The notes: generated by a model from the letters alone, not told the origin. A DNA stretch of 49,150 nucleotides from CAYNFH01 sp964396385 (GCA_964396385.1 CAYNFH010000018.1:1-49150), one strand, 5' to 3'; shown: positions 17,152-25,844, counted from the first letter of the stretch. Program-made: numbers and translations.

Positions 17152-18957
17152 ATGTGGCATATTGAGCTGCTTGGCGGCGTCAAAGCGATCTCTGGAGACC
17201 GCGAGGTCTCCCACTTCGAAACGCGCCAGGCCACATCCCTGCTCGCCTTTCTGGCGTGCCACCGCGACCGCCCGCATCCTCGTGAGGTCCTGGCCGAGAT
17301 GCTGTGGCCTGACGAAGATGTGGACGCCACGCGGGACCGGCTGCGTCAGGCGCTTTCTGCGCTCCGGAGGGCGCTGGAGCCGGCGGGAGTGGATCCGGGA
17401 TCCGTGCTTCAGACGGACCGCTCCCAGGTCACCCTCGCGGACGGGTCGGTCTCGACGGATGTGGACCAGTTTATCGGCCGCGCCAAAGGAGCGGAGCGCG
17501 AAGCCGAGCCGGAGCGGCGTCTTTCCCTGCTGCGAGAAGCCATTGAGTTGTATCGCGGGGAGCTCATGCCGGGACACTACGATTCCTGGCTGATTGCTGA
17601 GCGCGGCCGCCTGTCCGAGATGTTCTACGACTGTCTCTGGCACGCCGCGGAGCTGAGTGGGAAGGCTAACGACTTGCAGGAGGCCCAAAGGTACGCGCGC
17701 CGTGCGGTTGCACAGGACCCGTTGCGTGAGGAGGCCCATGCCTGTCTGATACGGTTGTATGCCGCCAACGGCCGCGCGGCGGATGCGCTGCGCCAGTACC
17801 GGGAGATGGAGCGCGCACTGCGCGAGGAGCTGGGAGTAGAGCCTTCCGCCACGTCGAAGGCCCTGGTGGCGCAGCTTCTCACGCGCGCCGCGCCAGATGC
17901 TGCGGATGCGTCCGGGGCGGTCCCCGTCAGGGCCGTGGTGGACCTCGAAGCCGAAGGAGGCGCCGTCCCCCTGGGCTCTCCTTTCTACGTCGTCCGGCCT
18001 ACCGATTCCGAGTTCCTCCAGGCCATCATTCGGAACGACAGCATTGTGCTGGTGAAGGGGGCGCGGCAGATAGGCAAAACGTCGCTCCTCGCCCGTGGAC
18101 TCCAGCATGCCAGGGAGCGGGGCGCTCGGGTTGTGCTTACGGACGTCCAGAAGCTCACGGAGAGCCAGCTTGCGTCGGCGGAGGCGCTGTTCTACACGCT
18201 GGCGGAGTCCATCGCCGACCAGTTGGACCTGGACGTCTCATTGGACAAGGCATGGTCCCCGTCAAGGGGCTGGAACGTGAATTTCGAGCGGTTCATGCGT
18301 CGTGAGGCGCTTGCCACGTCGGAAGGGCCCATCATCTGGGGCTTGGACGAGGTGGACCTGCTGTTCGCCTACCCCTATTCCAAGAGCGTCTTCGGCCTCT
18401 TCCGCGCCTGGCACAACGAACGCTCGTTGGACCCGGATGGTCCCTGGTCCCGCCTCACTCTGGCCATTGCCTATGCTACGGAAGCGCACCTCTTTATCTC
18501 GGACCTGAACCAATCGCCGTTCAACGTCGGCACGCGGCTCACACTGGAGGACTTCACCGTCGGCGAAGTCGCCGAGCTGAACCGGCGATATGGCCGCGCG
18601 CTCAAAGGAGAAGCGCAGATTAAGAAGTTCGTCGACCTGGTCGGTGGTCATCCCTACCTCGTCCGGCGAGGTCTCCACGCCCTTGCATGTGGGGCCGAGG
18701 CCTTCGAGGGCCTCACGGAAAAGGCAGCGCGTGAAGACGGGGTCTATGGAGACCACCTCGCACGGATGTACCACTCCCTCTGCCAGGATGGGACGCTTTG
18801 CGACGCGATGCGCGAGGTCCTGAACGGCGGGCCATGTCCGAGCCCGGAAAGCTTCTACCGGCTGCAGAGCGCGGGGCTCATCGCCGGCAGCTCAGACACC
18901 GACGCGAAGCCGCGCTGCCGGCTCTACCGGGAGTATCTGGCGAGGCGACTGAACTGA
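17152..18957 (+). CDS. BTAD-type transcriptional regulator fused to an AAA_35 ATPase domain
   Basis: The chain has 601 residues. Residues 1-95 are an OmpR/SARP-like winged helix (IELLGGVKAIS start, ALSALRRALEPAG helix). Residues about 100-250 form the bacterial transcriptional activator domain (ELMPGHYDSWLIAERGRL, CLIRLYAANGRAADALRQY, LREELGVEPS). From about 275 onward is an AAA_35-like ATPase: Walker A GARQIGKTS (303-311), Walker B IIWGLDEVDL (394-403), and GGHPYLVRR near 510. BTAD proteins activate promoters through 11-bp direct repeats, and the ATPase part suggests ligand- or signal-controlled oligomerisation. The gene is in the transcript begun at promoter P1, so autoregulation is likely. 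It lies directly before a second AAA_35 protein. Confidence 0.92.
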   Translation: MWHIELLGGVKAISGDREVSHFETRQATSLLAFLACHRDRPHPREVLAEMLWPDEDVDATRDRLRQALSALRRALEPAGVDPGSVLQTDRSQVTLADGSVSTDVDQFIGRAKGAEREAEPERRLSLLREAIELYRGELMPGHYDSWLIAERGRLSEMFYDCLWHAAELSGKANDLQEAQRYARRAVAQDPLREEAHACLIRLYAANGRAADALRQYREMERALREELGVEPSATSKALVAQLLTRAAPDAADASGAVPVRAVVDLEAEGGAVPLGSPFYVVRPTDSEFLQAIIRNDSIVLVKGARQIGKTSLLARGLQHARERGARVVLTDVQKLTESQLASAEALFYTLAESIADQLDLDVSLDKAWSPSRGWNVNFERFMRREALATSEGPIIWGLDEVDLLFAYPYSKSVFGLFRAWHNERSLDPDGPWSRLTLAIAYATEAHLFISDLNQSPFNVGTRLTLEDFTVGEVAELNRRYGRALKGEAQIKKFVDLVGGHPYLVRRGLHALACGAEAFEGLTEKAAREDGVYGDHLARMYHSLCQDGTLCDAMREVLNGGPCPSPESFYRLQSAGLIAGSSDTDAKPRCRLYREYLARRLN

Positions 18958-19081
18958 TTCTCGATTTCCGATTTTGGTTTTTCGATTTCCTGAACACCTG
19001 AACACCTGAACACCTGAACACCTGAACACCTGAACACCTGAATGTCCGGCCCATCAACCATCAACCATCAACCATCAACCC
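18958..19081. repeat. Octamer/heptamer array (copy e) that carries a start codon
   Basis: After a short TTTCGAT-type stretch, the octamer CACCTGAA repeats about six times up to 19040. CATCAAC heptamers follow (about 19051-19081). The ATG of the AAA_35/WD40 gene at 19042 is formed by the last CACCTGAA copy running into TG. No Shine-Dalgarno can be seen upstream. Confidence 0.85.
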
Positions 19082-22000
19082 CTTCCTTCTACATCACCGG
19101 CGGCACCGTGCCGCGCGACGCTCTCTCCTATGTAGTGCGCAAGGCGGATGAGGACCTGCTGGCCAACCTGCTGGAGGGCCGCTTCTGCTACGTGCTCACG
19201 TCCCGCCAGATGGGCAAGAGCAGCCTCATGGTCCGCACGGCCGCGCGGCTGCGCGCGGAGGGAGTGACGTGCGCCGTCCTCGACATCACGGCCGTAGGCC
19301 AGGACCTGACGCGCGAGCAGTGGTACGACGGCCTTCAGAATGCACTCGGCCGCCAGCTTGGCCTGGAGGACGAACTGGAGGATTTCTGGCTCTCCCACAG
19401 CCGGCTGAGTCCCCTTCAGCGTTGGATGCTGGCCGTCGAGAAGGTTGTCCTTCAGCGCATCGAAGGCAGCGTAGTCCTGTTCATCGACGAGATCGACGCG
19501 GTGCGCTCGCTGCCCTTCTCCGCCGATGAGTTCTTCGCCGCCATCCGGGAATTCTACAACCGGCGGACCGAGACGCCTGCTCTGGACCGGCTGACCTTTT
19601 GCCTGCTGGGAGTAGCGTCTCCAAGCGACCTCATTCGGGACACCCGGACCACCCCCTTTAACATTGGTGTCCGCATAGACCTGACCGATTTCAGCCTGGA
19701 TGAGGCAGCGCCCCTGGCGGAAGGACTCAGAGGGGGAGAAGGGGAGAAGGGGAGAAGGGGAGGAGAGGATGCGGCGACACGGCGACGCGGCGACGCGGAG
19801 AATCCGGATTCCGGCACGCCTCAACGCCTCATCCCCTCATCCCCTCATCCGGAATCTCCCCCTCTCCCCCTCTCCCCTTCTCCCCTTCTTTCCCGCAACC
19901 TCTACTGGACCGGAGGGCACCCTTACCTCACGCAGCGGCTCTGCCAGGCGGTGGCGGACGAGATTGGCCGGTGTCCGGATGGTCATGAGCAGGCGAGGAT
20001 GGTGGATGAGGTCTGCTCCCGGCTGCTGGTCTCCGCGCAGGCGCGCGTGCAGAACGACAACCTCCTTTTCGTTCGCGATCGTCTGCTGCGCAGTGAAGTG
20101 GACGTAATCAACCTGCTCCAGTTATACGGCCGCGTCCTCCGTGGCCAAGCGGTCCCTGACGACGAGGCGGACCCGCTCATCACCGTGCTCAAGCTCTCCG
20201 GAGTGGTCCGGTCCGTCGAGGGGCGCATCCGCGTACGCAACCGCATCTATTCGCGCGTCTTCGACCGCGAGTGGGTGACCGCCAATATGCCGGACGCGGA
20301 GCTCCGGCGCCAGACGGCCGCCTTTCGCGGAGGCGTAATCCGCGCTTCTCTGCTCTTCGGCGCCGTGGTCATGGCGGTGGCGGCCCTCGGCGCCATGGCG
20401 CTCCGCTCCGCAGACATGGCGCGCAAGGCGAGCGCGCGCAGCCGCCAGTACGCGGCGCGGCTGGAGGAGGCGAACCGTCGCGGCAATGCCGCGCGGATCG
20501 CCGCGCTCAACGAGGCACACCGTGCCCGCGCGGCCGAAGCCGGCCTCCAGGTGGCGCTGCAGAAGGCGCGGGAGCAGAGGCAAGAGGCAGTGCATCAAAA
20601 GCGGGAGGCCGACCGCCAGAAGAAGGTGGCTAACGTCCGCCGCGCGGAGGCCGAGTCCGCCCACCGTGAGACGTCTGAAAAGCTGCGCGACTCCTACTTT
20701 GCCCAGGCAGAGGCCAGCCGCTGGAGTGGACGCATGGGCCAGAAGTACGGCAGCTTAGCCGCTTTGGCCAGGGCGGCTGCCTTTCCCGCATCCACCGAAT
20801 TCCGAATGCGGTTGCGCGACGAAGCGATCGCGTGCATGGCCATCCCCATCGACTTACGGCTGGCGCGCCAGCATACGATTCCTTTTCGAGATCTGCCCGC
20901 AATGTGCGTGAGCGCAGATCGCCGCAGTTTCGCAACCGGCGACAAGGAGGGCAGCTTCACGATCCGGAGCATGGACGACGGACGAGCGCTCTTTCGGGGT
21001 CGCGGGACTGGCTCCCCCATCCTCCACGCCAAGTTCAGCCCGAGCGGTCGCTATCTGGCCCTTTCGGACTCGGGGAACCCTGTCCGCGTGCAGTTTTGGG
21101 ACCTGGATCGTAAAGCGCTCGCCTGGAAATCCGACTCCCGGAGAATCAATGCCACGGCGTACGGCCCCGATGAGGACACCCTCTATATCTCCTATACAGA
21201 CGGTGAGGTCCACCAGCGAAACCTGCGGAGCGGCGTGGAGACCAAGGTTACAAGACTCCTGTCGCCGCCGGATTCACTGCGGGTCAGTCCGCGCGGCAAG
21301 TGGCTCAGCTACATTCGGCGTGGCACCGGCCTGATTCAGATTCAGGACTTACGGAGCAAAGCGAGCTGGACGCTGGAGGCGCCCGCGCGGCTCACCCTGT
21401 TGGCCTGGAGCGAGGACGAACGGTATGTGGCGGCTACAGGGGCAGATAATAACGTATACGTCTGGAGGGTGGATGATAGGCGTCTGGTCGCCCAGATGAA
21501 GGGGCATCTGTCTCAGGCCACGGACCTCAGCTTCCTCCACGGCGGCCGTGTCCTGCAGACGAGCGGATGGGACGGCTCCTTCCGGTTCTGGGAGGTGGCC
21601 ACGGGACGTCAGCTTCTCAATGTTCCGATTTCCGGCTACACATACGGCTTCAGCACGGACGGACGACGCCTATACCGTGTGGGACGCGGGATGGTTCAGG
21701 AGTTCGATGTCGACCCTGACCTAGAGTGCCGCCCATTCCTCTTCCGCGGACCCAAGGTCTACTCAATAGACTTCCTGCGCGGAACCAGCCTGTTGGCGAC
21801 GGGAGACCAACAGGGCGCGGCGCTCTGGGACGTGGACAGCGGCGATCTGAAGGGAAGCCTCCACACCGGGCCATCAAGCTACGCGCTGTTTACTCCAAAT
21901 GCCGGTATGATGGTCGTTTATGGAGAGCAGGACCGGCGTCTCACCGTTCGTCCGCTACATGTTGATAATCTAAGCCATACCGTAACCGTGGAAAGCGCCG

Positions 22001-22728
22001 TGGCGGCCAGGGCGTATGACTCGCTGGAGCCGGTCCATTGCAGCGCAGATGGACGCAGGCTCATCTGCGGCCATGGCTCTTCGCTCTCCGTCCTTGACCT
22101 TCCCCGTCTGGATCGCGAAAGGCTGCTGGAGCCGCATCCGGGCATATCCTCGGCCGCTCTCAGCCCGGACGGGCGCTGGGCAGTCTCCGCCGGCCACCAT
22201 GCGGTCAACACAAAAGTGTGGGATACGGCAACGCGACGATGCGTGGCCGAGCTGCCGACGAGCTCTCTGACCAACGTGGTGTTTACGCCGGACGGGCACT
22301 GGCTCGTGACCGGAAACCAGCTCGCGTTCCAATTCTGGCGGGTCGGTACGTGGACTCTGGAGAGAGAGACTCCGCGCGCGCGTGAAGCGGGCCTCATGGG
22401 CGCCATCGCCTTCTCACCAGACGGACGGCAGGCGGCGCTAGGCGTCTCTATGAGCGGGTTTGAGCTGGTCGATTCTTCCTCGGGAGCGGTACGCGCTCGG
22501 CTGGAGTGCCCGGCAGATAACCTCCTCGCCATGCCCTCCGCGTTCAGCCCGGACGGCGTCTACTTCGCCGCCGGCACAGAGGCCGGCATCGTGTACGTGT
22601 GGGACCTGCGCCGGATCCGGGCGCGGCTCCGCGCCATGGGCCTCGACTGGGATACGCCCGCTCCTCCCCCCGCTCCTCCACACCGTCCCCCGCTCAAGGT
22701 CGAGATCGCGAATTCCCCGACTCCCTGA
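19042..22728 (+). CDS. AAA_35 ATPase - transmembrane helix - coiled coil - WD40-type propeller protein
   Basis: The chain has 1228 residues. It has an AAA_35 domain with a Walker A-like SRQMGKSS (54-61, first Gly replaced, as in many family members), Walker B VVLFIDEID (D149, E150), and GGHPYLTQRLC after residue 290. A transmembrane helix lies at about 432-454 (RASLLFGAVVMAVAALGAMAL region). A charged coiled coil at about 465-550 is rich in Q, R, A and E. A propeller from about 600 to 1195 has FSPDG and WDL motifs. Residues about 230-284 are encoded by a phased repeat array inserted between two ATPase segments. The layout suggests a membrane-tethered sensor or scaffold working with the BTAD/AAA_35 regulator encoded just upstream. 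The start at 19042 lies inside a repeat; the conserved FYITGGTVP segment supports a start close to this point. Confidence 0.9.
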   Translation: MSGPSTINHQPSTPSFYITGGTVPRDALSYVVRKADEDLLANLLEGRFCYVLTSRQMGKSSLMVRTAARLRAEGVTCAVLDITAVGQDLTREQWYDGLQNALGRQLGLEDELEDFWLSHSRLSPLQRWMLAVEKVVLQRIEGSVVLFIDEIDAVRSLPFSADEFFAAIREFYNRRTETPALDRLTFCLLGVASPSDLIRDTRTTPFNIGVRIDLTDFSLDEAAPLAEGLRGGEGEKGRRGGEDAATRRRGDAENPDSGTPQRLIPSSPHPESPPLPLSPSPLLSRNLYWTGGHPYLTQRLCQAVADEIGRCPDGHEQARMVDEVCSRLLVSAQARVQNDNLLFVRDRLLRSEVDVINLLQLYGRVLRGQAVPDDEADPLITVLKLSGVVRSVEGRIRVRNRIYSRVFDREWVTANMPDAELRRQTAAFRGGVIRASLLFGAVVMAVAALGAMALRSADMARKASARSRQYAARLEEANRRGNAARIAALNEAHRARAAEAGLQVALQKAREQRQEAVHQKREADRQKKVANVRRAEAESAHRETSEKLRDSYFAQAEASRWSGRMGQKYGSLAALARAAAFPASTEFRMRLRDEAIACMAIPIDLRLARQHTIPFRDLPAMCVSADRRSFATGDKEGSFTIRSMDDGRALFRGRGTGSPILHAKFSPSGRYLALSDSGNPVRVQFWDLDRKALAWKSDSRRINATAYGPDEDTLYISYTDGEVHQRNLRSGVETKVTRLLSPPDSLRVSPRGKWLSYIRRGTGLIQIQDLRSKASWTLEAPARLTLLAWSEDERYVAATGADNNVYVWRVDDRRLVAQMKGHLSQATDLSFLHGGRVLQTSGWDGSFRFWEVATGRQLLNVPISGYTYGFSTDGRRLYRVGRGMVQEFDVDPDLECRPFLFRGPKVYSIDFLRGTSLLATGDQQGAALWDVDSGDLKGSLHTGPSSYALFTPNAGMMVVYGEQDRRLTVRPLHVDNLSHTVTVESAVAARAYDSLEPVHCSADGRRLICGHGSSLSVLDLPRLDRERLLEPHPGISSAALSPDGRWAVSAGHHAVNTKVWDTATRRCVAELPTSSLTNVVFTPDGHWLVTGNQLAFQFWRVGTWTLERETPRAREAGLMGAIAFSPDGRQAALGVSMSGFELVDSSSGAVRARLECPADNLLAMPSAFSPDGVYFAAGTEAGIVYVWDLRRIRARLRAMGLDWDTPAPPPAPPHRPPLKVEIANSPTP
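19729..19893. repeat. In-frame octamer array inside the AAA_35/WD40 gene (copy f)
   Basis: GGGGAGAA units, then GGCGACGC units, lead to GAATCCGGATTC (19800-19811). TCATCCCC, CCTCTCCC and CTTCTCCC units follow, all in 8-bp phase. The purine-rich left end pairs with the pyrimidine-rich right end. The element encodes a low-complexity stretch rich in G, E, R, P and S, and the gene stays open on both sides. Confidence 0.87.
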
Positions 22729-22745
22729 GACAAAGAGCTCCCATC

Positions 22746-22780
22746 AAACGCCGCGCCGGATCTTCCAGCGCGGCGTTTTT
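22746..22780 (+). terminator. Intrinsic terminator of the WD40 gene
   Basis: An 11-bp stem (AAACGCCGCGC and its complement) ends in a run of T (22776-22780). It lies 18 nt after the stop codon. The last two T bases are also the start of the first operator hexamer of promoter P2. Confidence 0.88.
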
Positions 22781-22832
22781 CACGCGTTTTTCGCGCCGGT
22801 TACATGATGGTTTCACGCCGGCCCACTAGACT
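22779..22832 (+). promoter_or_regulatory. Four-copy 11-bp operator and -10 (copy P2)
   Basis: TTCACG (22779), TTCGCG (22790), TACATG (22801) and TTCACG (22812) are spaced exactly 11 bp. The last ends 9 nt before TAGACT (22827-22832). The geometry is identical to P1 although the surrounding sequence differs. The promoter serves the Asp-box propeller gene at 22925, which has a good AAAGGAG ribosome-binding site. Confidence 0.78.
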
Positions 22833-22924
22833 GACTGCGCCATGGAGTTCAGCGTGGCACGTGACCCATATCGAATGGCGATGCTCCCTTACCGGCCTGG
22901 GCATTCCAGGCAAAGGAGACTCCT

Positions 22925-24346
22925 ATGGACAAGCTCAAGAAACGCCTCGTGGTAGTTGGACTCTTGCTTGTTGCTCTGCTCTGCCCGGCTGCGCTCACGG
23001 CGCCGGCGGGCGCCCAAGCGGTATTCAGCGGCACGACCTATACCGTCGGTCCGACCATCACCCCCACCACGACCCAGCCCGAAGCCGAGGAGCATATCGC
23101 CGTGGACCCCGGCAACTTCTCCAATCTGTTAGCAGCCACCCAAGACATCATATTCGGCCGCGCCGCAGTGTTTACCAACGTGAAATATGCCTTCTCCTCG
23201 GACGGTGGAGTTACGTGGGACGAGAGCTTCACTCCGACGGACCCGGCCACGGGCCTCGTGCTGACCGGCGATGGGCACTCCTGGACTTTTAACGGCGATC
23301 CCGTGGTGGGCATGGACCGGCTCGGCAACGCCTACCTCGCCCTTCTGTATGCGAGCTTCGATGCAAATGGCGTCTCAGACGGGAGCGGCATCTATGTGGC
23401 TGCCGACACGATCAAGCATTTGGAAAAGATCAGGTCCGGCGGCGCGTTTCCGGCGTCGCAGATCTACCGGGTCTTCAGCCTCTTCAACCCCGGGGTTTCC
23501 GAAGACAAGCCATGGGTCGGGGTAGACAACAGCAGTTCGGCCTACGCCGGCAACGTCTACGTGACCTGGACGCATTTTGACCACGATCAGACCGCCATCT
23601 TCCTGTCGCGTTCCACCGATCAGGGCCGGACATGGTCATTGCCCGTTCGCGTCAGAGCGGACACCCAGCAGGCGCCCGTGCAGTGGTCGCAGGTGGCGGT
23701 GGGCCCGAGCGGCGAGGTCTACGTCGTCTACCTCCGTTATGAGGATGCGATCAATGCCCGTCTCTACCTCGCCAAATCGGTAGACGGGGGTGGGACATTC
23801 TCACCGGCGCTGCCCATCACCCCTCCCTTCAAGGTGCTCAACTTCGCCTCGACGTACCGGAAATCCAGTTTACCCGCCCTAGCGGTCAGCCCCACGAACG
23901 GGAACGTCTACGTCGCCTACCCGGACCAGCCGGATAACACCGTCGGCGCGGAGGTGGAGTTCATCCGCTCGACGGACGGCGGCGCGAGCTTCAGCGCTCC
24001 GCTTACGATCAACGATGTCTCCACCGGCCACCAGTTCATGCCTGCCATTACGGTGGATGGTGCGGGCATCCTCCACGCTATGTGGTTCGACACGCGCAAC
24101 AGTCCTGACGGCAGCAGCGCGTACTTCGACATCTACGCCACCTTCTCCACGGATGGCGGCGCCACCTTCCGCCCCAGCGCGCGGGTGACGCCGAGCACCA
24201 TTTACGCGGGTTCGACCATGTTCATCGGCGACTACGCGGGCATTGCGGCCGGTGGTGGCTACGCACACCCCGTGTGGTCAAACGCCTCGGGCTCCTTCTT
24301 ACCGCATTCCGGTAGTCTTCAGACCGCTACGCTCACGCTGCCATGA
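22925..24346 (+). CDS. Exported Asp-box (BNR/sialidase-like) propeller protein
   Basis: The 473-residue chain has a signal peptide (MDKLKKRLVVVGLLLVALLC..., cleavage near AGAQA). At least five Asp-box motifs of the type S-x-D-x-G-x-T/S-W/F are visible: SSDGGVTW, STDQGRTW, SVDGGGTF, STDGGASF and STDGGATF. These mark a sialidase-type six-bladed propeller. The arginine triad and catalytic Tyr/Glu of true sialidases are not evident, so a binding or structural role is as likely as glycosidase activity. The gene follows promoter P2 with a leader of about 90 nt. Its TGA overlaps an ATG of a small reading frame that holds a copied tail of the WD40 protein. Confidence 0.85.
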   Translation: MDKLKKRLVVVGLLLVALLCPAALTAPAGAQAVFSGTTYTVGPTITPTTTQPEAEEHIAVDPGNFSNLLAATQDIIFGRAAVFTNVKYAFSSDGGVTWDESFTPTDPATGLVLTGDGHSWTFNGDPVVGMDRLGNAYLALLYASFDANGVSDGSGIYVAADTIKHLEKIRSGGAFPASQIYRVFSLFNPGVSEDKPWVGVDNSSSAYAGNVYVTWTHFDHDQTAIFLSRSTDQGRTWSLPVRVRADTQQAPVQWSQVAVGPSGEVYVVYLRYEDAINARLYLAKSVDGGGTFSPALPITPPFKVLNFASTYRKSSLPALAVSPTNGNVYVAYPDQPDNTVGAEVEFIRSTDGGASFSAPLTINDVSTGHQFMPAITVDGAGILHAMWFDTRNSPDGSSAYFDIYATFSTDGGATFRPSARVTPSTIYAGSTMFIGDYAGIAAGGGYAHPVWSNASGSFLPHSGSLQTATLTLP

Positions 24347-24369
24347 CACCCACCGAGAGGGAGGCCAAG

Positions 24370-24588
24370 ATGACGTTTGTGTGCACCATGGCCGCGGCCG
24401 CCGCCTTCAGCCCGGACGGCACTTACCTTGCCGCTGGAACGGAAGCCGGCATTGTGTATGTGTGGGACCTGCGCCGGATCCGGGCGCGGCTCCGCTCCAT
24501 GGGCCTCGACTGGGAGTCGCCGCCTCCACCCGCCGCTCCACGCCGGCCCCCTCTCAAGGTAGAGATCGCAAATTGCCCGACTCCCTGA
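24370..24588 (+). pseudogene. Duplicated C-terminal fragment of the AAA_35/WD40 protein
   Basis: The 72-codon frame has its own GGGAGG and ATG. After about 12 residues it reads AFSPDGTYLAAGTEAGIVY, then WDLRRIRARLRSMGLDW and a P-rich end, matching the last 65 or so residues of the gene ending at 22728. It holds one propeller blade, which cannot fold alone as a propeller. The identity continues past the stop codon through the terminator and operator, so this is a relic of a segmental duplication or of a lost full-length paralogue. It may still be translated. Confidence 0.85.
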
Positions 24589-24605
24589 GACAACGAGTTC
24601 CCATC

Positions 24606-24640
24606 AAACGCCGCGCCGGATCTTCCAGCGCGGCGTTTTT
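24606..24640 (+). terminator. Intrinsic terminator (second copy)
   Basis: It is identical base for base to the terminator at 22746-22780, with the same stem and T-tract. It is part of the duplicated tail-terminator-operator segment. Confidence 0.88.
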
Positions 24641-24692
24641 CACGCGTTTTTCGCGCCGGTTACATGGGGGTTTCACGAACGCCCCTCACACT
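24639..24692 (+). promoter_or_regulatory. Four-copy 11-bp operator and weak -10 (copy P3)
   Basis: TTCACG (24639), TTCGCG (24650), TACATG (24661) and TTCACG (24672) are at exact 11-bp spacing. The expected -10 position (24687-24692) reads CACACT, a poor match. Either the promoter is weak or strongly activator-dependent, or it has decayed. It serves the prepilin-like gene at 24837. The 24693-24836 leader contains a GC-rich inverted repeat near 24800 and nothing else clear. Confidence 0.7.
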
Positions 24693-24836
24693 GTGAGCGT
24701 CGACCCGCGCCGGTCTACTCTCGTCCCGACACCTGGCTGGGCGTCGCGGGCCCAACGAGACAATCGGCGCGGCGGGGCTGTTGGCCGCCGCACTGGCCGT
24801 GTTCCGCGCCGTCCGGCGCGGGTAAGGAACAACGAG

Positions 24837-25844
24837 ATGAACTGCCGAATCCGTCGTGCCGCGAAGCGGCCCAGCGCAAGGGCGTGGGCCTTCACCCTTA
24901 TCGAGCTGCTCGTGGTCATCGCGATTATCGCGATCCTGATCGGTCTGCTGATCCCCGCCGTCTCCAAGGTGCGAGAGACGGCCCGCAACGACCAGATGAG
25001 AAAGGCCCTGGAGGGCACCTTCAGCCGGGCCATGCACGCCTACCTCTACCAGTACGGTACCTATCCGCAATCGCTGGATGACCCGGGCCTGACGGCGCTG
25101 TTGCCCGTTGTCGCCGACACGGAGACGCACTACACGGCCCGGCAGATCGCCGATTCCCTCGGCTTCACGCTCACTCTTACGGTAACGGGCGGGCCCAACG
25201 CAGACGGGCAGAACTTCGAGCTCTGCGCAACCAAGGGCGACTACCTGGAGTACTGCATGGACGCGAGTTCCCAGGTGGTCACGAGCAACCCCGGCGGCGG
25301 GGAGACTCCGCCGAATTCGGTGGATCCGCGGGAGCTCGCGCAGGCGGCGGAGGCGGTCGCGCCCATTCTCCGGGCCCATCCCGAGCTCTTCAAGGAGGTC
25401 CGCCCGGCCCTGGGCCAACCCATGGTCGCCGCCTTCGTGTTCGACCTGCTCGACGCCAACCACGATGGCGTACTGACGCTGGACGAGCTCGGCCAGAACC
25501 CGGTCGTGCAGCCATTCATGGGGTTCCTTCGCACCGGCGGGCCGTTCGGGGCGCAGGTAGACACGCAGGTCTCCGTCACCATGCAGGACCTCGACGGGGA
25601 CCCGGCCTTCCTCTTCTCCTACGACTCGCTGAGGACGCTCACCGCCTACTACAGCACGGACCAGTGTGCCACGCGAGAGCTCGTCGCCCAGCTCGACGAA
25701 GCCGAGGAGGAGGACCACGAGGGCGAGCGCGGCCACAAGAAGGAGGCGCTCAATGACTTCCGGCAGCTTGTCCGCAAGCAGGCCGGCAAGTCGCTGACTG
25801 CGGTCCAGGCCGACGTCCTCATCGCCCTCTCCCGCACCCTCTAG
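24837..25844 (+). CDS. Type IV prepilin-like protein with an EF-hand-like motif
   Basis: The chain has 335 residues. A basic N-terminus of 18 residues leads to A-FTLIELLVVIAIIAILIGL, a class III signal of pilins and type II pseudopilins. Alanine replaces the usual glycine before the cleavage site, and the conserved Glu5 is present. The exported part is much longer than a typical pseudopilin. It holds DANHDGVLTLDE near residue 205, a calcium-binding EF-hand-like loop, and a Glu/Asp-rich segment near 290. Start: ATG at 24837 after AAGGA; the longer upstream frame is not credible. It is probably assembled or processed by a type IV pilus or secretion machine encoded elsewhere. It lies downstream of promoter P3. 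Confidence 0.85.
   Translation: MNCRIRRAAKRPSARAWAFTLIELLVVIAIIAILIGLLIPAVSKVRETARNDQMRKALEGTFSRAMHAYLYQYGTYPQSLDDPGLTALLPVVADTETHYTARQIADSLGFTLTLTVTGGPNADGQNFELCATKGDYLEYCMDASSQVVTSNPGGGETPPNSVDPRELAQAAEAVAPILRAHPELFKEVRPALGQPMVAAFVFDLLDANHDGVLTLDELGQNPVVQPFMGFLRTGGPFGAQVDTQVSVTMQDLDGDPAFLFSYDSLRTLTAYYSTDQCATRELVAQLDEAEEEDHEGERGHKKEALNDFRQLVRKQAGKSLTAVQADVLIALSRTL

Noticed and set aside
18985..19041. CRISPR-like direct repeats (CACCTGAA copies)
   Set aside because: The units are 8 bp without spacers and no cas gene is near. It is a simple tandem array.
24243..24836. Long N-terminal extension of the prepilin-like gene
   Set aside because: It runs through the preceding gene, the terminator and P3. 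The class III signal begins at 24837 with its own ribosome-binding site.
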